Source: Niastella sp.
Lineage (GTDB): Bacteria > Bacteroidota > Bacteroidia > Chitinophagales > Chitinophagaceae
Length of the DNA stretch: 10,389 nt
NCBI GenBank assembly: GCA_021154515.1
Contig: JAJKIL010000295.1
Location: 1 to 10,389, forward strand
Direction: 5' to 3'
Under the pieces are notes generated by a model, which saw nothing but the letters and a program-made list of their open reading frames with translations, did not search any database and was not told where the DNA came from. Shown here piece by piece: positions 1 to 7,953 of the stretch (position 1 is the first letter of the stretch; every line of letters starts with the position of its first letter). The position numbers and the translations under genes were made by a program.

Positions 1-290
1 ACTTGTGGCTTTCCGCCATTCAACCATTCCTTCTCATCCCCGCCTATACCATGCAGCAGGTATAAAACCGGGTACTTTTTCTTTTTTGAAAACCCGGGGG
101 GAGTATAAATGAGTGATCTTCGGGTAGTCCCCACGGTTTTTGAGGCATAACTGATGGTATCGATCTTTCCATGTGGAATATCGGCACGCAATGAATCGAA
201 ACCGGCCGGCGCCTGTTTAACCAGTTCCTGCGAACTGGCAGATGAAACACTCAGGAAGAGGATGGCTATGGCAAACATTATTTGTTTCAT
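1..290 (-). CDS. CE1-like esterase, N-terminal part (runs off left edge)
   Basis: Only the first 96 codons are inside the window. The start at 290 gives a clear signal peptide (a hydrophobic run in residues 4-17, then a small-residue region SSASSQ around 16-21), so the product is probably exported to the periplasm. After a linker comes a YTPPGFSKKKKYPVLYLLHG stretch followed by GIGGDEKEWLNGG. This is the beta-strand and oxyanion-loop region typical of secreted CE1/esterase-D-like alpha/beta hydrolases, a group that includes feruloyl and acetyl-xylan esterases. The catalytic GxSxG serine, Asp and His would lie beyond the edge, so activity and exact substrate cannot be confirmed. It starts 30 bases after the GH51 stop, so it is very likely the fifth gene of the operon. 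In this setting it would remove feruloyl or acetyl groups from hemicellulose fragments; that role is inferred. Confidence 0.85.
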   Translation of the reverse strand, partial: MKQIMFAIAILFLSVSSASSQELVKQAPAGFDSLRADIPHGKIDTISYASKTVGTTRRSLIYTPPGFSKKKKYPVLYLLHGIGGDEKEWLNGGKPQ

Positions 291-320
291 ATGATAATTT
301 TCTTGTTAAATCTGAACTGC

Positions 321-1853
321 TTATTTTGTTATAACACCTGCTTTGATCTGAGTAAAGGAATGCGGCGGAAACGTATAGGTAAGCTGCTTTCCCCTGGTGT
401 CCACCATTTTTTTAACGGGTACATACTGATCCTGTTTATCGAATTCATATACCTCGTTCAAGGAAGCACCTGCAATCAAACTGGCTTCCGCTTTGCCGGC
501 AAAGTTTCCCGAAGTGGTTACCATGTCGGCAGTTATCGCTTTCTCTTTGTGGCGGTTCACCACGTTGATGAAAACAGTGTTTGTTTCTTTAGCGTAGGTA
601 GTGGTAACATCCAGATAAGGAATGTCGCTGAATTTTGGCGTGTTGAACGTGTCGCAGGAAACATGCGTGTCTACGGAAATTCCCCGGCAGTTGTTCGAGA
701 ATGCTTTGAAAATATAAAACAACGGTGTTTTAAAAGTTCCCTTCTTTGTGTCACTGCCCAGCAGCGAGGTAAGGAGGGTAAAATTCGCCATCTTAACCAC
801 ATTCGCATGGCGCAGGAAAGAATTAAAGCACTGTGCAACCGGCAGTACAGATAATGTATTGCGCGACATAAGTCCCCACTCGTCTACCGAAATATAAATT
901 GGTTTTTTGAACCCGTTTTTTACCCGTGCTGTTTCTATCTGCGCTGCCGGTACTTTGATCTTTTCTTCAAAATCCATAGCGCTTTGTCCCATGTAAGCAT
1001 AGTAATCATCGGATCTTTCCCAATACCGGTGTATGGATAAATAATCGATCTTATCGCCCAGTCCTTCAAGCACTTTGCGGTTCCAGTCTACCCATATTCC
1101 CGTCGGTTCATAGTAAGAAGAACCGGATGCCACCAATTTGATGGTGCTATCCACTGACTTCATGGCTTTTGCCGCTTCCCTTCCGGTTTTTACATAATCC
1201 TCTGCTGTTTTGTAACCCAGTTCCCATGGATAGCCGTCTACTTCATTACCAAGGTCCCACAATTTAACATGGTATGGTTCTTTATGTCCGTTCCTGGCAC
1301 GAAGGTCTGAATAATAAGTTCCCCCAGGATAGTTGCAGTATTCAAGCCAGTAAACGGCATCTTTGATATCGCCGAGACCCAGGTTAACACAAACCACATT
1401 TTCACTGCCTATTGTTTTATTCAATGCCATCCATTCATCCGTCCCCATGTGATTGTTGTCTATACCGCCCCATGCCAGATTAATGCGGGCCGGACGTTGA
1501 TCTTTGGGACCAATCCCATCCTGCCAGTTATACCCCATTAAAAAATTCCCGCCTGGCCAGCGCATGTTGGTGATCTTTAATTCCTTCATGGCTTCCATAT
1601 AATTTTTCTTAAAGCCATTGTCATCCGCCAGTGGTGAGGAAGGGTCGTATAAAGTTCCATACAGCGTATTGAACTGCACAGAATCGGGCAAACCAAATCT
1701 TTTGCCGTTAAACTGAATAGGTTCCATAAACACCCCGTAGATGCGGGGGTCAATGTCGCCAATGCTTCTTTCTAGATCAATTTTTATGGTTGCGTTTTGC
1801 GCAGCAAGCAATGTTGGCAAAACAATCAATAATGTGAAAAGTGTTTTTTTCAT
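321..1853 (-). CDS. GH51 alpha-L-arabinofuranosidase, secreted
   Basis: A 510-residue protein that should hydrolyse terminal alpha-L-arabinofuranosyl groups from arabinoxylan, arabinan or arabinogalactan oligosaccharides with retention of configuration. A signal peptide (residues 1-18, ending LLAAQ) predicts export to the periplasm, unlike many cytoplasmic GH51 enzymes. The GH51 (beta/alpha)8 catalytic domain follows, with the motif RWPGGNF at 98-104. The acid/base glutamate is E204 in WDLGNEVDG and the nucleophile is E325 in YISVDEWG. Both catalytic residues are present and the length is normal for the family. Residues from about 390 onward should form the usual C-terminal beta-sandwich. The start at 1853 is preferred because it gives the signal peptide, and the upstream bases are A/T-rich without a clear Shine-Dalgarno site. 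It begins 48 bases after the GH3 stop and ends 30 bases before the esterase start. It shows no defects. Family assignment is firm; the natural substrate is inferred. Confidence 0.94.
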   Translation of the reverse strand: MKKTLFTLLIVLPTLLAAQNATIKIDLERSIGDIDPRIYGVFMEPIQFNGKRFGLPDSVQFNTLYGTLYDPSSPLADDNGFKKNYMEAMKELKITNMRWPGGNFLMGYNWQDGIGPKDQRPARINLAWGGIDNNHMGTDEWMALNKTIGSENVVCVNLGLGDIKDAVYWLEYCNYPGGTYYSDLRARNGHKEPYHVKLWDLGNEVDGYPWELGYKTAEDYVKTGREAAKAMKSVDSTIKLVASGSSYYEPTGIWVDWNRKVLEGLGDKIDYLSIHRYWERSDDYYAYMGQSAMDFEEKIKVPAAQIETARVKNGFKKPIYISVDEWGLMSRNTLSVLPVAQCFNSFLRHANVVKMANFTLLTSLLGSDTKKGTFKTPLFYIFKAFSNNCRGISVDTHVSCDTFNTPKFSDIPYLDVTTTYAKETNTVFINVVNRHKEKAITADMVTTSGNFAGKAEASLIAGASLNEVYEFDKQDQYVPVKKMVDTRGKQLTYTFPPHSFTQIKAGVITK

Positions 1854-1901
1854 TTGAGATAGGTTTATATAAGATGAGATCGTGTATCCCTTTCGCTTTG
1901 C

Positions 1902-4517
1902 TTACGGTGCAATCGAGACCTTCAAGACCTTTAAGTCTTTTTCTGCAGAACTGTTACCATATAATAATTCATACCCACCGGCCGCTACTGTCATTTTACC
2001 ATAATTGGTATCATAAAACTCAAATGCTGCAGGCGGCAGGTTGATAACCGCCGTTGCGGTTTTGCCCGCAGGAACAGTTATTCTTTTAAATCCCCTCAGG
2101 GTTTTAAGCGGTCCGTCGCTATCGCCTGTTTTCCGCACGTACACCTGTACGATCTCCCTTCCGTTGCTTTTACCAGTATTGGTTACAGGGATGGAAAGCG
2201 TTATGTTTTCATTGTTGCTGATCTCTGTTTTGCTGAGTTGCGCAGTACCTATAGAGAAGGTGGTATAACTTAAGCCAAACCCAAACGGGAAAAGCGGGTC
2301 ACTCATGTAGCGGTATGTTCTTCCTTTCATGGAATAGTCTTCAAAACCGGCCAGCTGCGTGGTATCCTTATAGAAGGTAATGGGCAATTTACCCGAAGGA
2401 TTGTAATCGCCAAACAGCACATCAGCAACAGCCTGTCCTCCGGATTCTCCGCCATACCAGGCCTGCAGAATGGCGTCGCAGCTTTCGGTTTCGGGCACCA
2501 ACCCGATGGCAGAGCCTGAGCAATTGACAAAAATTACTTTTTTACCCGCTGCTTTCAATGCTTTCAAACAATTGCGTTGTACTTCGGGCAATTGAATATC
2601 CGTACGGTCGCCGCCTTTAAACCCGGGATACGATACGGGCATTTCCTCCCCTTCCAGTAAGGTAGAAAGGCCGCCGACAAATACAACTTCATCAATTCCT
2701 TTGAGTTTATTGATAAGGCCGCTAAAGTCGATATCTACTTCTTTACCAAAATCAAATTCGATATTTGCCTGCCAGTTATTCAACTGGGCAAACCGTACTT
2801 CTATTTTATATTTTTTGCCACTCTCTACTTTGTAGGGAACTCTTGAAAGCAGGGTACGCCAGTTATTGGTCCTTCTTACCATTGTTCCGTTTACATACAA
2901 TTGCATGGAACCTGTTGCCCCGCACTTAAACACTATTTCTTCTGTACTGGCCGCAACAAACTCCGTTTCATACAAGGCTGAAAAATTTTCGAGTTGAACA
3001 CCCGAGGCAAATTCATGTTGGCCGGCAGTGGTCAGTTTTAACGGATTGGCTATTTGTTCGGTAATAACCCGATCACCTGTCATTTCGCGGTTGTTCCAGT
3101 ACGTGGCTTTAAACCCTTTTTTACCGTCGATGGAACATTGTGAAAAATAGCTTTGCGTTACCTTGTTCTCTACCAGGTCGCATGCCTTATCATACAACAC
3201 ACTGTTGGCCGGCATTTTAGATCGGATGCCATGGAGAATATCGATCGTTCTAACCGGCTTCCCGTTATAGTTTCCCCAAAGCACAGGATCGTTATCGGCA
3301 TTAGGCCCAATGACAGCTATTTTTTTTGCGGTCTTTTTTAAAGGAAGGATATTATTCCTGTTCTGAAGCAATGTCATCGATTCCTGCGCCATATCCAGGG
3401 CCAGCTTTCTATGCGCCTCATTATTGACGATCGTCATCGGAATGGCTGCCCAGGGAACCAATGCATCATCATCCATATCGCCCAGATCGAAACGCCCTGT
3501 CAACACGCGCAGCAGGTGTTTGTCGATCTCTTTTTCGCTGATCAATCCTCTCGATACGGCCTCCGGCAGACTTTTAAATGCATAGCCTTCCCATACACAT
3601 TCTACATCGGTGCCTGCCAAAGCGCCTTTTGCAGAAGCATGTACGGCATCGGATGATACTTTATGGCTGGTAAAAAAATCAGTGATGGCGCCGCAATCGG
3701 AAACCACTACATATTTAAAACCCCAATTATCGCGCAGGATGGTTTGTAACAACCGGTTGTTGCCGCAACAGGGCTCATCATCCAATCGCTGGTAAGCACA
3801 CATCACCTCGCGTACATCGGCATCCATCACCAGCGATTTAAATGCAGGCAGGTAAGTTTCGTACAGATCACGGGGCCTTACCTGGTAAAGATTTAGTGTA
3901 TGCCTGCTCCATTCAGGACCAGAATGCACGGCATAATGCTTGGCGCAGGCCAATAGCTTGCGGTATTTTGCATCGGCGGGGCCCTGCAGGCCCTTTACTA
4001 CCGCAACGCCCATCCGCGAAGTGAGATAGGGATCCTCACCATAGGTTTCCTGGCCACGGCCCCAGCGGGGATCGCGGAAGATGTTGACATTGGGTGTCCA
4101 AACGGAAAGACTGAGAAAGCGCCGGTTTTCCTTTCCACTTCGGATGGCCTCATGATATTTGGCACGTACTTCATCTGACGTAGCATCAAAGACCTTATAT
4201 ACCAGCGAATCGTCGAATGAAGCAGCCATGCCAACTGGTTCGGGAAAAACGGTAACATTATCATTGTTGGCCAGGCCATGTAATGCCTCACTCCACCAAT
4301 TGAATTTTTTTATGCCCAGTCGGGGTATTGCCGGCGATTGATCGAACATTAATGAGGCTTTTTCTTCCAATGTCAATCGTGCTATCAGATCTTTGGCCCT
4401 TTCTTCTGAAGGCAGGTTTGGGTTCTGATAAGGCAGTTTTTGCGCAAAGCCGCTTATTGATAAAAACAAGGCTGCTGCCATTGCGATACCGGTACCAGTT
4501 GTTTTATATGATTTCAT
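1902..4517 (-). CDS. GH3 beta-xylosidase/beta-glucosidase with PA14 domain, secreted
   Basis: An 871-residue retaining beta-glycosidase. It starts with a signal peptide (residues 1-25, ending SGFAQ). The GH3 N-terminal TIM-barrel follows, with NIFRDPRWGRGQETYGEDPY at 145-164, KHYAVHSGPE at 193-202 and the nucleophile D274 in VVSDCGAI. The alpha/beta sandwich domain begins near 380 (MTLLQNRNNILPL) and is interrupted by a PA14-like insertion at roughly 465-590. It resumes with a LEGEE motif at 621-625, where the acid/base glutamate probably lies (E622 or E624; not certain). A fibronectin-III-like domain ends the protein (about 755-871). The DEPCCGNNRLL and SDCGAI signatures resemble GH3 enzymes annotated as beta-xylosidases, but GH3 specificity cannot be read reliably from sequence. 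PA14 insertions in GH3 enzymes can shape the active-site rim. The gene lies 44 bases after the GH95 reading frame and 48 before GH51, so it is the third gene of the operon. No defects are visible. Confidence 0.94.
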   Translation of the reverse strand: MKSYKTTGTGIAMAAALFLSISGFAQKLPYQNPNLPSEERAKDLIARLTLEEKASLMFDQSPAIPRLGIKKFNWWSEALHGLANNDNVTVFPEPVGMAASFDDSLVYKVFDATSDEVRAKYHEAIRSGKENRRFLSLSVWTPNVNIFRDPRWGRGQETYGEDPYLTSRMGVAVVKGLQGPADAKYRKLLACAKHYAVHSGPEWSRHTLNLYQVRPRDLYETYLPAFKSLVMDADVREVMCAYQRLDDEPCCGNNRLLQTILRDNWGFKYVVVSDCGAITDFFTSHKVSSDAVHASAKGALAGTDVECVWEGYAFKSLPEAVSRGLISEKEIDKHLLRVLTGRFDLGDMDDDALVPWAAIPMTIVNNEAHRKLALDMAQESMTLLQNRNNILPLKKTAKKIAVIGPNADNDPVLWGNYNGKPVRTIDILHGIRSKMPANSVLYDKACDLVENKVTQSYFSQCSIDGKKGFKATYWNNREMTGDRVITEQIANPLKLTTAGQHEFASGVQLENFSALYETEFVAASTEEIVFKCGATGSMQLYVNGTMVRRTNNWRTLLSRVPYKVESGKKYKIEVRFAQLNNWQANIEFDFGKEVDIDFSGLINKLKGIDEVVFVGGLSTLLEGEEMPVSYPGFKGGDRTDIQLPEVQRNCLKALKAAGKKVIFVNCSGSAIGLVPETESCDAILQAWYGGESGGQAVADVLFGDYNPSGKLPITFYKDTTQLAGFEDYSMKGRTYRYMSDPLFPFGFGLSYTTFSIGTAQLSKTEISNNENITLSIPVTNTGKSNGREIVQVYVRKTGDSDGPLKTLRGFKRITVPAGKTATAVINLPPAAFEFYDTNYGKMTVAAGGYELLYGNSSAEKDLKVLKVSIAP

Positions 4518-4561
4518 TTTTACTATTCAAGCATTTTTTATGATCTATATACTTACTATTA

Positions 4562-6361
4562 TTATTGAGCAACAAGTGTAACGATTGCGCCCGCTGTTGT
4601 TGGCATATCATACAACCACGTTTCTTTTAATTCAGGGACATTTACCGTTGCCCGTGGCGACAACAAGGGTTCAGGTGTTTCTTCGGTTCCATAAAAAGGA
4701 TTCCTGTTTGGCCCGGTCGCTTTTGTCAGGGCCTTACCATTAGTGAATTGCAGCGGATTGGGCGAACGCAAACGAAGCGAGCCACCTATATTGGACTTTA
4801 TCACCAGTTTTACCAGCTTCCCATTGTTCCATTCCATATCCTGTATTTCAAAACCTCCTCTTGCGCGCAATCCTTTAACGCTGCCTGCCTGCCATACATC
4901 GGGAAGTGCAGGTAACAAATGCACCGCACCATCAGCGCTTTGCATCAACATTTCGGTAATGCCCGAGGTACAACCAAAGTTGCCATCGATCTGAAAAGGC
5001 GGATGTGCATCGAAGAGGTTGTTATAGGTGCCACCTCCTTCCTTATTAACGCCCAATGGCGTTAGCTGATTCTGAATTAATGTGTAGGCATGATTGCCAT
5101 CGAGCATTCTTGCCCACCAGTTTATTTTCCAGCCCATGCTCCACCCGGTACTTACATCTCCGCGTTGCAAAAGCGTGTTTTTAGCTGCACTGTATAATGC
5201 CGGCGTGCGGTACGGAGATATTTGATTGGAAGGGAACAAACCGTACAGGTGTGAGATATGACGGTGATGGTCGTTGGGATCATCGATGTCTTCCAGCCAT
5301 TCCTGCAATTGCCCGTATTGTCCTATATGCATGGGTGACAAACGGCTACGCATCCGCTTCAGGGTATCTGAAAACGCCGCATCTTTTTGTACTATTTCCG
5401 CCGCCCTGATGGTGGCACTGAAGATGTCGAAGACGATCTGGTTGTCCATAGTAGTTCCCGCATCGAATGAAGAACCGCCATGTGCGGCCGGCGCATTTTC
5501 AGGAGAGGTGCCGGGGTTTACCACCAGCCAATGGTATTTGGGATGTTCTGTTAAATAATCCACATAAAACGCGGCGGCGCCTTTCAGAATAGGGTACACG
5601 GATGCGAGGAACTTTTTATCGCCGCTATACAGGTAATGTTCCCACAGGTGCTGGCTGCACCACGCTCCGCCTGCGCTCCATATTCCCCAGAAAATGGGGT
5701 CAACAGGACCGGTTATACGCCAGAGATCCGTATTGTGATGCGCCATCCATCCCCTGGCGCCATACATGATGCGGGCTGTCTCCTGCCCCGCTTCCGACAT
5801 GTCTTTAACCATATGCAAAAAAGGTTCATGCAGTTCTGCCAGGTTGGTTTTTTCAGCCGGCCAGTAATTCATTTGGGCATTGATGTTAATGGTGTATTTA
5901 CTGTCCCATGGCGGTTGCATTTTGCCATTCCAGATCCCCTGCAGGTTGGCAGGCTGTCCACCAGGTTGTGAAGAAGAGATCAGCAAATAACGGCCGTACT
6001 GATAATACAGGGTCACCAATTGCGGATCATTGGCCGTGCGGAAATTTTTTAGCCGTTCATCTGTCGGTAAGCTGGCTGCTTCTGTTGTACCCAGGTCAAG
6101 CGTAACCCGGTTAAAATATTTTTGATACGCTGCAATATGAGCACTTAATATAGCAGCATACGGTTTAATATAAGCCTTGTTAAGGTAAGCTGCCGCCCGC
6201 TTATTTTCGTCCCCGCTTATGTCATTGTAATTATTAAAATTAGTGGCAATAGACATGTAAATGGTAACAGCATCGGCATTTTTTACTGTAAGGGCCGTAT
6301 CGTTCGACGACAGCGCGCCCCCTTCTGTTTTCAACCGGGCAATGCTTTTGAACTTTACCAT
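4562..6361 (-). CDS. GH95 catalytic-domain fragment (after the TGA)
   Basis: This 599-residue open stretch carries the entire GH95 catalytic barrel and the C-terminal beta-sandwich. Local positions are N159/N161 in NIN, E354 in LQEWLEDID, and D459 in HPPFQIDGNFG. The first possible ATG after the stop is at 6361. A GAGGG lies about ten bases upstream of it, so restart is not excluded, but it falls inside what is clearly ancestral coding sequence. A product starting here would lack a signal peptide and most of the N-terminal domain, so it would stay in the cytoplasm. It is best treated as the 3' part of a broken gene rather than a separate gene. Confidence 0.75.
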   Translation of the reverse strand: MVKFKSIARLKTEGGALSSNDTALTVKNADAVTIYMSIATNFNNYNDISGDENKRAAAYLNKAYIKPYAAILSAHIAAYQKYFNRVTLDLGTTEAASLPTDERLKNFRTANDPQLVTLYYQYGRYLLISSSQPGGQPANLQGIWNGKMQPPWDSKYTININAQMNYWPAEKTNLAELHEPFLHMVKDMSEAGQETARIMYGARGWMAHHNTDLWRITGPVDPIFWGIWSAGGAWCSQHLWEHYLYSGDKKFLASVYPILKGAAAFYVDYLTEHPKYHWLVVNPGTSPENAPAAHGGSSFDAGTTMDNQIVFDIFSATIRAAEIVQKDAAFSDTLKRMRSRLSPMHIGQYGQLQEWLEDIDDPNDHHRHISHLYGLFPSNQISPYRTPALYSAAKNTLLQRGDVSTGWSMGWKINWWARMLDGNHAYTLIQNQLTPLGVNKEGGGTYNNLFDAHPPFQIDGNFGCTSGITEMLMQSADGAVHLLPALPDVWQAGSVKGLRARGGFEIQDMEWNNGKLVKLVIKSNIGGSLRLRSPNPLQFTNGKALTKATGPNRNPFYGTEETPEPLLSPRATVNVPELKETWLYDMPTTAGAIVTLVAQ

Positions 6362-6391
6362 GCCTTTAACGCCCTCATGATCTGAAGTGGT

Positions 6392-6394
6392 TCA
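6392..6394 (-). other. In-frame TGA nonsense codon in the GH95 gene
   Basis: The plus strand reads tca here, giving TGA on the coding strand, in the context KELTIA-stop-TTSDHEGVKG. From memory of GH95 relatives, this junction usually carries a glycine ahead of a conserved (D/E)HEG segment, so GGA to TGA by one base change is the likely origin. The frame is identical on both sides, so this is a substitution and not a frameshift. TGA also ends the regulator gene at 7064-7062, which argues against general TGA recoding in this genome. Confidence 0.85.
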
Positions 6395-7027
6395 GGCTAT
6401 CGTCAATTCTTTTCTGGCCGTTGTTTTAATAACGGCATTGGATTGCAACGTCGAAAAAAAAGCAGTAAATGAAATACGGCCGGGCTTATTCGCAGTCAGG
6501 CGCACCACCATTACCTGGTCGGGAATGGAGGCCAATACTTCCCGGGTATAGGTTACCTCATCTACTGTATAAACAGTTTTCGCTACTGCTTTTTCAATAT
6601 CCAGCTCCCTGTAATATTGCGTGTAGTTGTTGTGCCCGTCAAATACCAGTTGTAAACTGCCTACTGGCTGGAACATTTGCCCATGCGATCTTTTACTCTG
6701 AATGGTTTTGGCGGCCAGTTGCTCCGCTTCCTTTTGTTTGCCTTCAAACACCAGCTTTCTTATTTCGGGCAGGGACGCCAGGGCATCCGGATTGTCATTA
6801 CGGTTGGGACTGCCAGTCCACACGGTGTGCTCATTCAACTGAACTGTTTCCTTTTCTACATTTCCATATACCATTGCGCCGAGCCTTCCATTACCTACCG
6901 GCAATGCATTTTCCCAGGTAGTACCGGCGGGTTGTTTGTACCAAAGTTTTAGATCTTTCCCGTTTTGTGAAAAACCGGTCGCAATCATTGATACAGATAC
7001 TAATAAAGCACCAACATATCGTTTCAT
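6392..7027 (-). CDS. GH95 N-terminal fragment (before the TGA)
   Basis: This 211-residue piece is what normal translation would produce from the broken GH95 gene. It holds the signal peptide (hydrophobic residues 5-18, ending GFSQ) and most of the N-terminal beta-sandwich domain. The GH95 hallmarks LWYKQPAGTTWENALPVGNG and LNEHTVWTGSPNRNDNP lie in residues 27-80. It ends at KELTIA, in the middle of the domain, immediately before the TGA. It contains none of the catalytic residues, so on its own it should be inactive and perhaps unstable. The start at 7027 is supported by the signal peptide and by the close spacing to the regulator gene upstream. Confidence 0.8.
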   Translation of the reverse strand: MKRYVGALLVSVSMIATGFSQNGKDLKLWYKQPAGTTWENALPVGNGRLGAMVYGNVEKETVQLNEHTVWTGSPNRNDNPDALASLPEIRKLVFEGKQKEAEQLAAKTIQSKRSHGQMFQPVGSLQLVFDGHNNYTQYYRELDIEKAVAKTVYTVDEVTYTREVLASIPDQVMVVRLTANKPGRISFTAFFSTLQSNAVIKTTARKELTIA

Positions 7028-7061
7028 TTATTCAACAGCTTTATTTATTTAAGGATTGCCA

Positions 7062-7898
7062 TCACACAGCAACGGCTAAAAGCGATCGTTTCATAGTTGT
7101 GAAAGTGTTTTGCAGTACCTGGCTGCTTTCCTGTGCCCGTTGTTCCTTTTTGATGCGTTGCCAGGCAGCCGGGGTTACTTTATACTGTTTCAGGAATGCT
7201 TTTCCAAAACTGCTTTGAGATTGAAACCCCACCATTCTCGCAATTTCAAATACTTTGTACCCGCCCGTAGCCAATTGTTCGGCGGCCCTGTTTAGCCTGG
7301 CATCATTTATTAATTCATACGGTGTAAGGTTGGTGATGGTCTTTATTTTGCGATAGAGGGTGGCCCGGCTCATATTCATAAGTCTGGCAAGCAGGTGTAC
7401 ATTCAGCAAAGGATCATGGAGGTGGCTGCAAATGCAACTGTTGAGATTTTTAGCAAACTCCTCATCGTTATTTAGATCGGGGAAATTGTTATTAACCGGA
7501 AAGGAAGAACCAACGTGCTGGGAAACCTTTATTCTATTGATGATCAGGTTGTTGATCTGGGCATCCAGGTAATTCCAGGGCATTGCAGTGTGCATGCATG
7601 CATCGGCACCTGCTTCAAGGGCTTTTATTTTCACCTCAAGGGAATCTTCGGTCGTCAGTAAGATTACCGGGATGTGCGCATAGCGGGTAGCCGTTTTGAA
7701 TTGCCTGCATAACTGCCAGCCATCCTGGGCCGGCAAGTGTACATTACAAATAATTAATTGAATAGAAGTTTTTTCAAATACCTTGAAAATTTCTTCCAAA
7801 GTGCAGGCTACAAATAAGTTGTACGCATGGAGCAGATCTTTGTGCAGGACGGGGCAGGGCTGTTCCGCCCCTGCAATCAAAAGGACATTATTTCGCAT
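7062..7898 (-). CDS. AraC-family regulator with degenerate receiver domain
   Basis: A 278-residue cytoplasmic regulator without a signal peptide. Residues 4-120 have the pattern of a response-regulator receiver: LIICNVHLPAQDGWQLC at 48-64, PVILLT at 77-82 and ALEAGADA at 93-100. The phospho-accepting position is Asn52 (codon AAT at 7745-7743), the usual acidic pair near residues 9-10 is replaced by Ala-Gly, and no Lys matches the conserved TKPF-type position (the sequence is HTAMPW). It is therefore a pseudo-receiver. Residues 145-250 form an AraC-type double helix-turn-helix, including MSRATLYRKIKTITNLTPYE and EIARMVGFQSQSSFGKAF. The domain order matches the C-terminal end of a Bacteroidota HTCS. 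A tail of about 25 residues follows. A TAA lies five codons upstream of the ATG, so no longer version starting in the gap is possible. It leads the operon and probably binds the adjacent gap; phosphorylation-independent control is inferred. Confidence 0.9.
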   Translation of the reverse strand: MRNNVLLIAGAEQPCPVLHKDLLHAYNLFVACTLEEIFKVFEKTSIQLIICNVHLPAQDGWQLCRQFKTATRYAHIPVILLTTEDSLEVKIKALEAGADACMHTAMPWNYLDAQINNLIINRIKVSQHVGSSFPVNNNFPDLNNDEEFAKNLNSCICSHLHDPLLNVHLLARLMNMSRATLYRKIKTITNLTPYELINDARLNRAAEQLATGGYKVFEIARMVGFQSQSSFGKAFLKQYKVTPAAWQRIKKEQRAQESSQVLQNTFTTMKRSLLAVAV

Positions 7899-7953
7899 GG
7901 CAGCATCGTTTTAAGCAGTCAAATTTTTGTACGGAAAACAGAAACGTCAGTCG

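Larger units (their letters stand above)
4562..7027 (-). pseudogene. GH95 alpha-L-fucosidase/L-galactosidase gene with in-frame TGA
   Basis: The two open stretches 7027-6392 and 6361-4562 are in the same frame. They are separated only by a TGA at 6394-6392 and ten sense codons (TTSDHEGVKG). Read through, they give an 822-codon frame, a normal GH95 length. Intact, it would be a secreted inverting enzyme that removes terminal alpha-1,2-L-fucosyl or alpha-L-galactosyl residues from plant or host glycans. A signal peptide lies at 1-20 and the N-terminal beta-sandwich at about 25-260. The (alpha/alpha)6 barrel carries NIN (N381, N383) and the likely catalytic base D681 in QIDGNFG. A glutamate in LQEWLEDID (E576 or nearby) is the likely acid. 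All expected active-site motifs survive, which points to very recent inactivation, a sequencing error or stop-codon readthrough. As written, only 211 residues are made and they lack the whole active site. It is the second gene of the operon, 34 bases after the regulator. Confidence 0.88.

Noticed and set aside
282..854. Plus-strand 190-codon open frame
   Set aside because: It lies fully opposite the GH51 gene, whose catalytic motifs and signal peptide are clear; the translated product has no recognisable domain.
6362..6391. A frameshift between two GH95 pieces, or two separate GH95-related genes
   Set aside because: The two pieces are in the same frame, with a single TGA and ten family-like codons (TTSDHEGVKG) between them, so a nonsense substitution explains the break.
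6392..6394. Selenocysteine or a TGA-as-Trp genetic code
   Set aside because: TGA ends the regulator gene at 7064-7062. The other long frames contain no internal TGA, the position is not catalytic, and no SECIS-like structure was evident by eye.
6469..6921. Plus-strand 150-codon open frame
   Set aside because: It is antisense to the GH95 N-terminal domain and has no family-like features.
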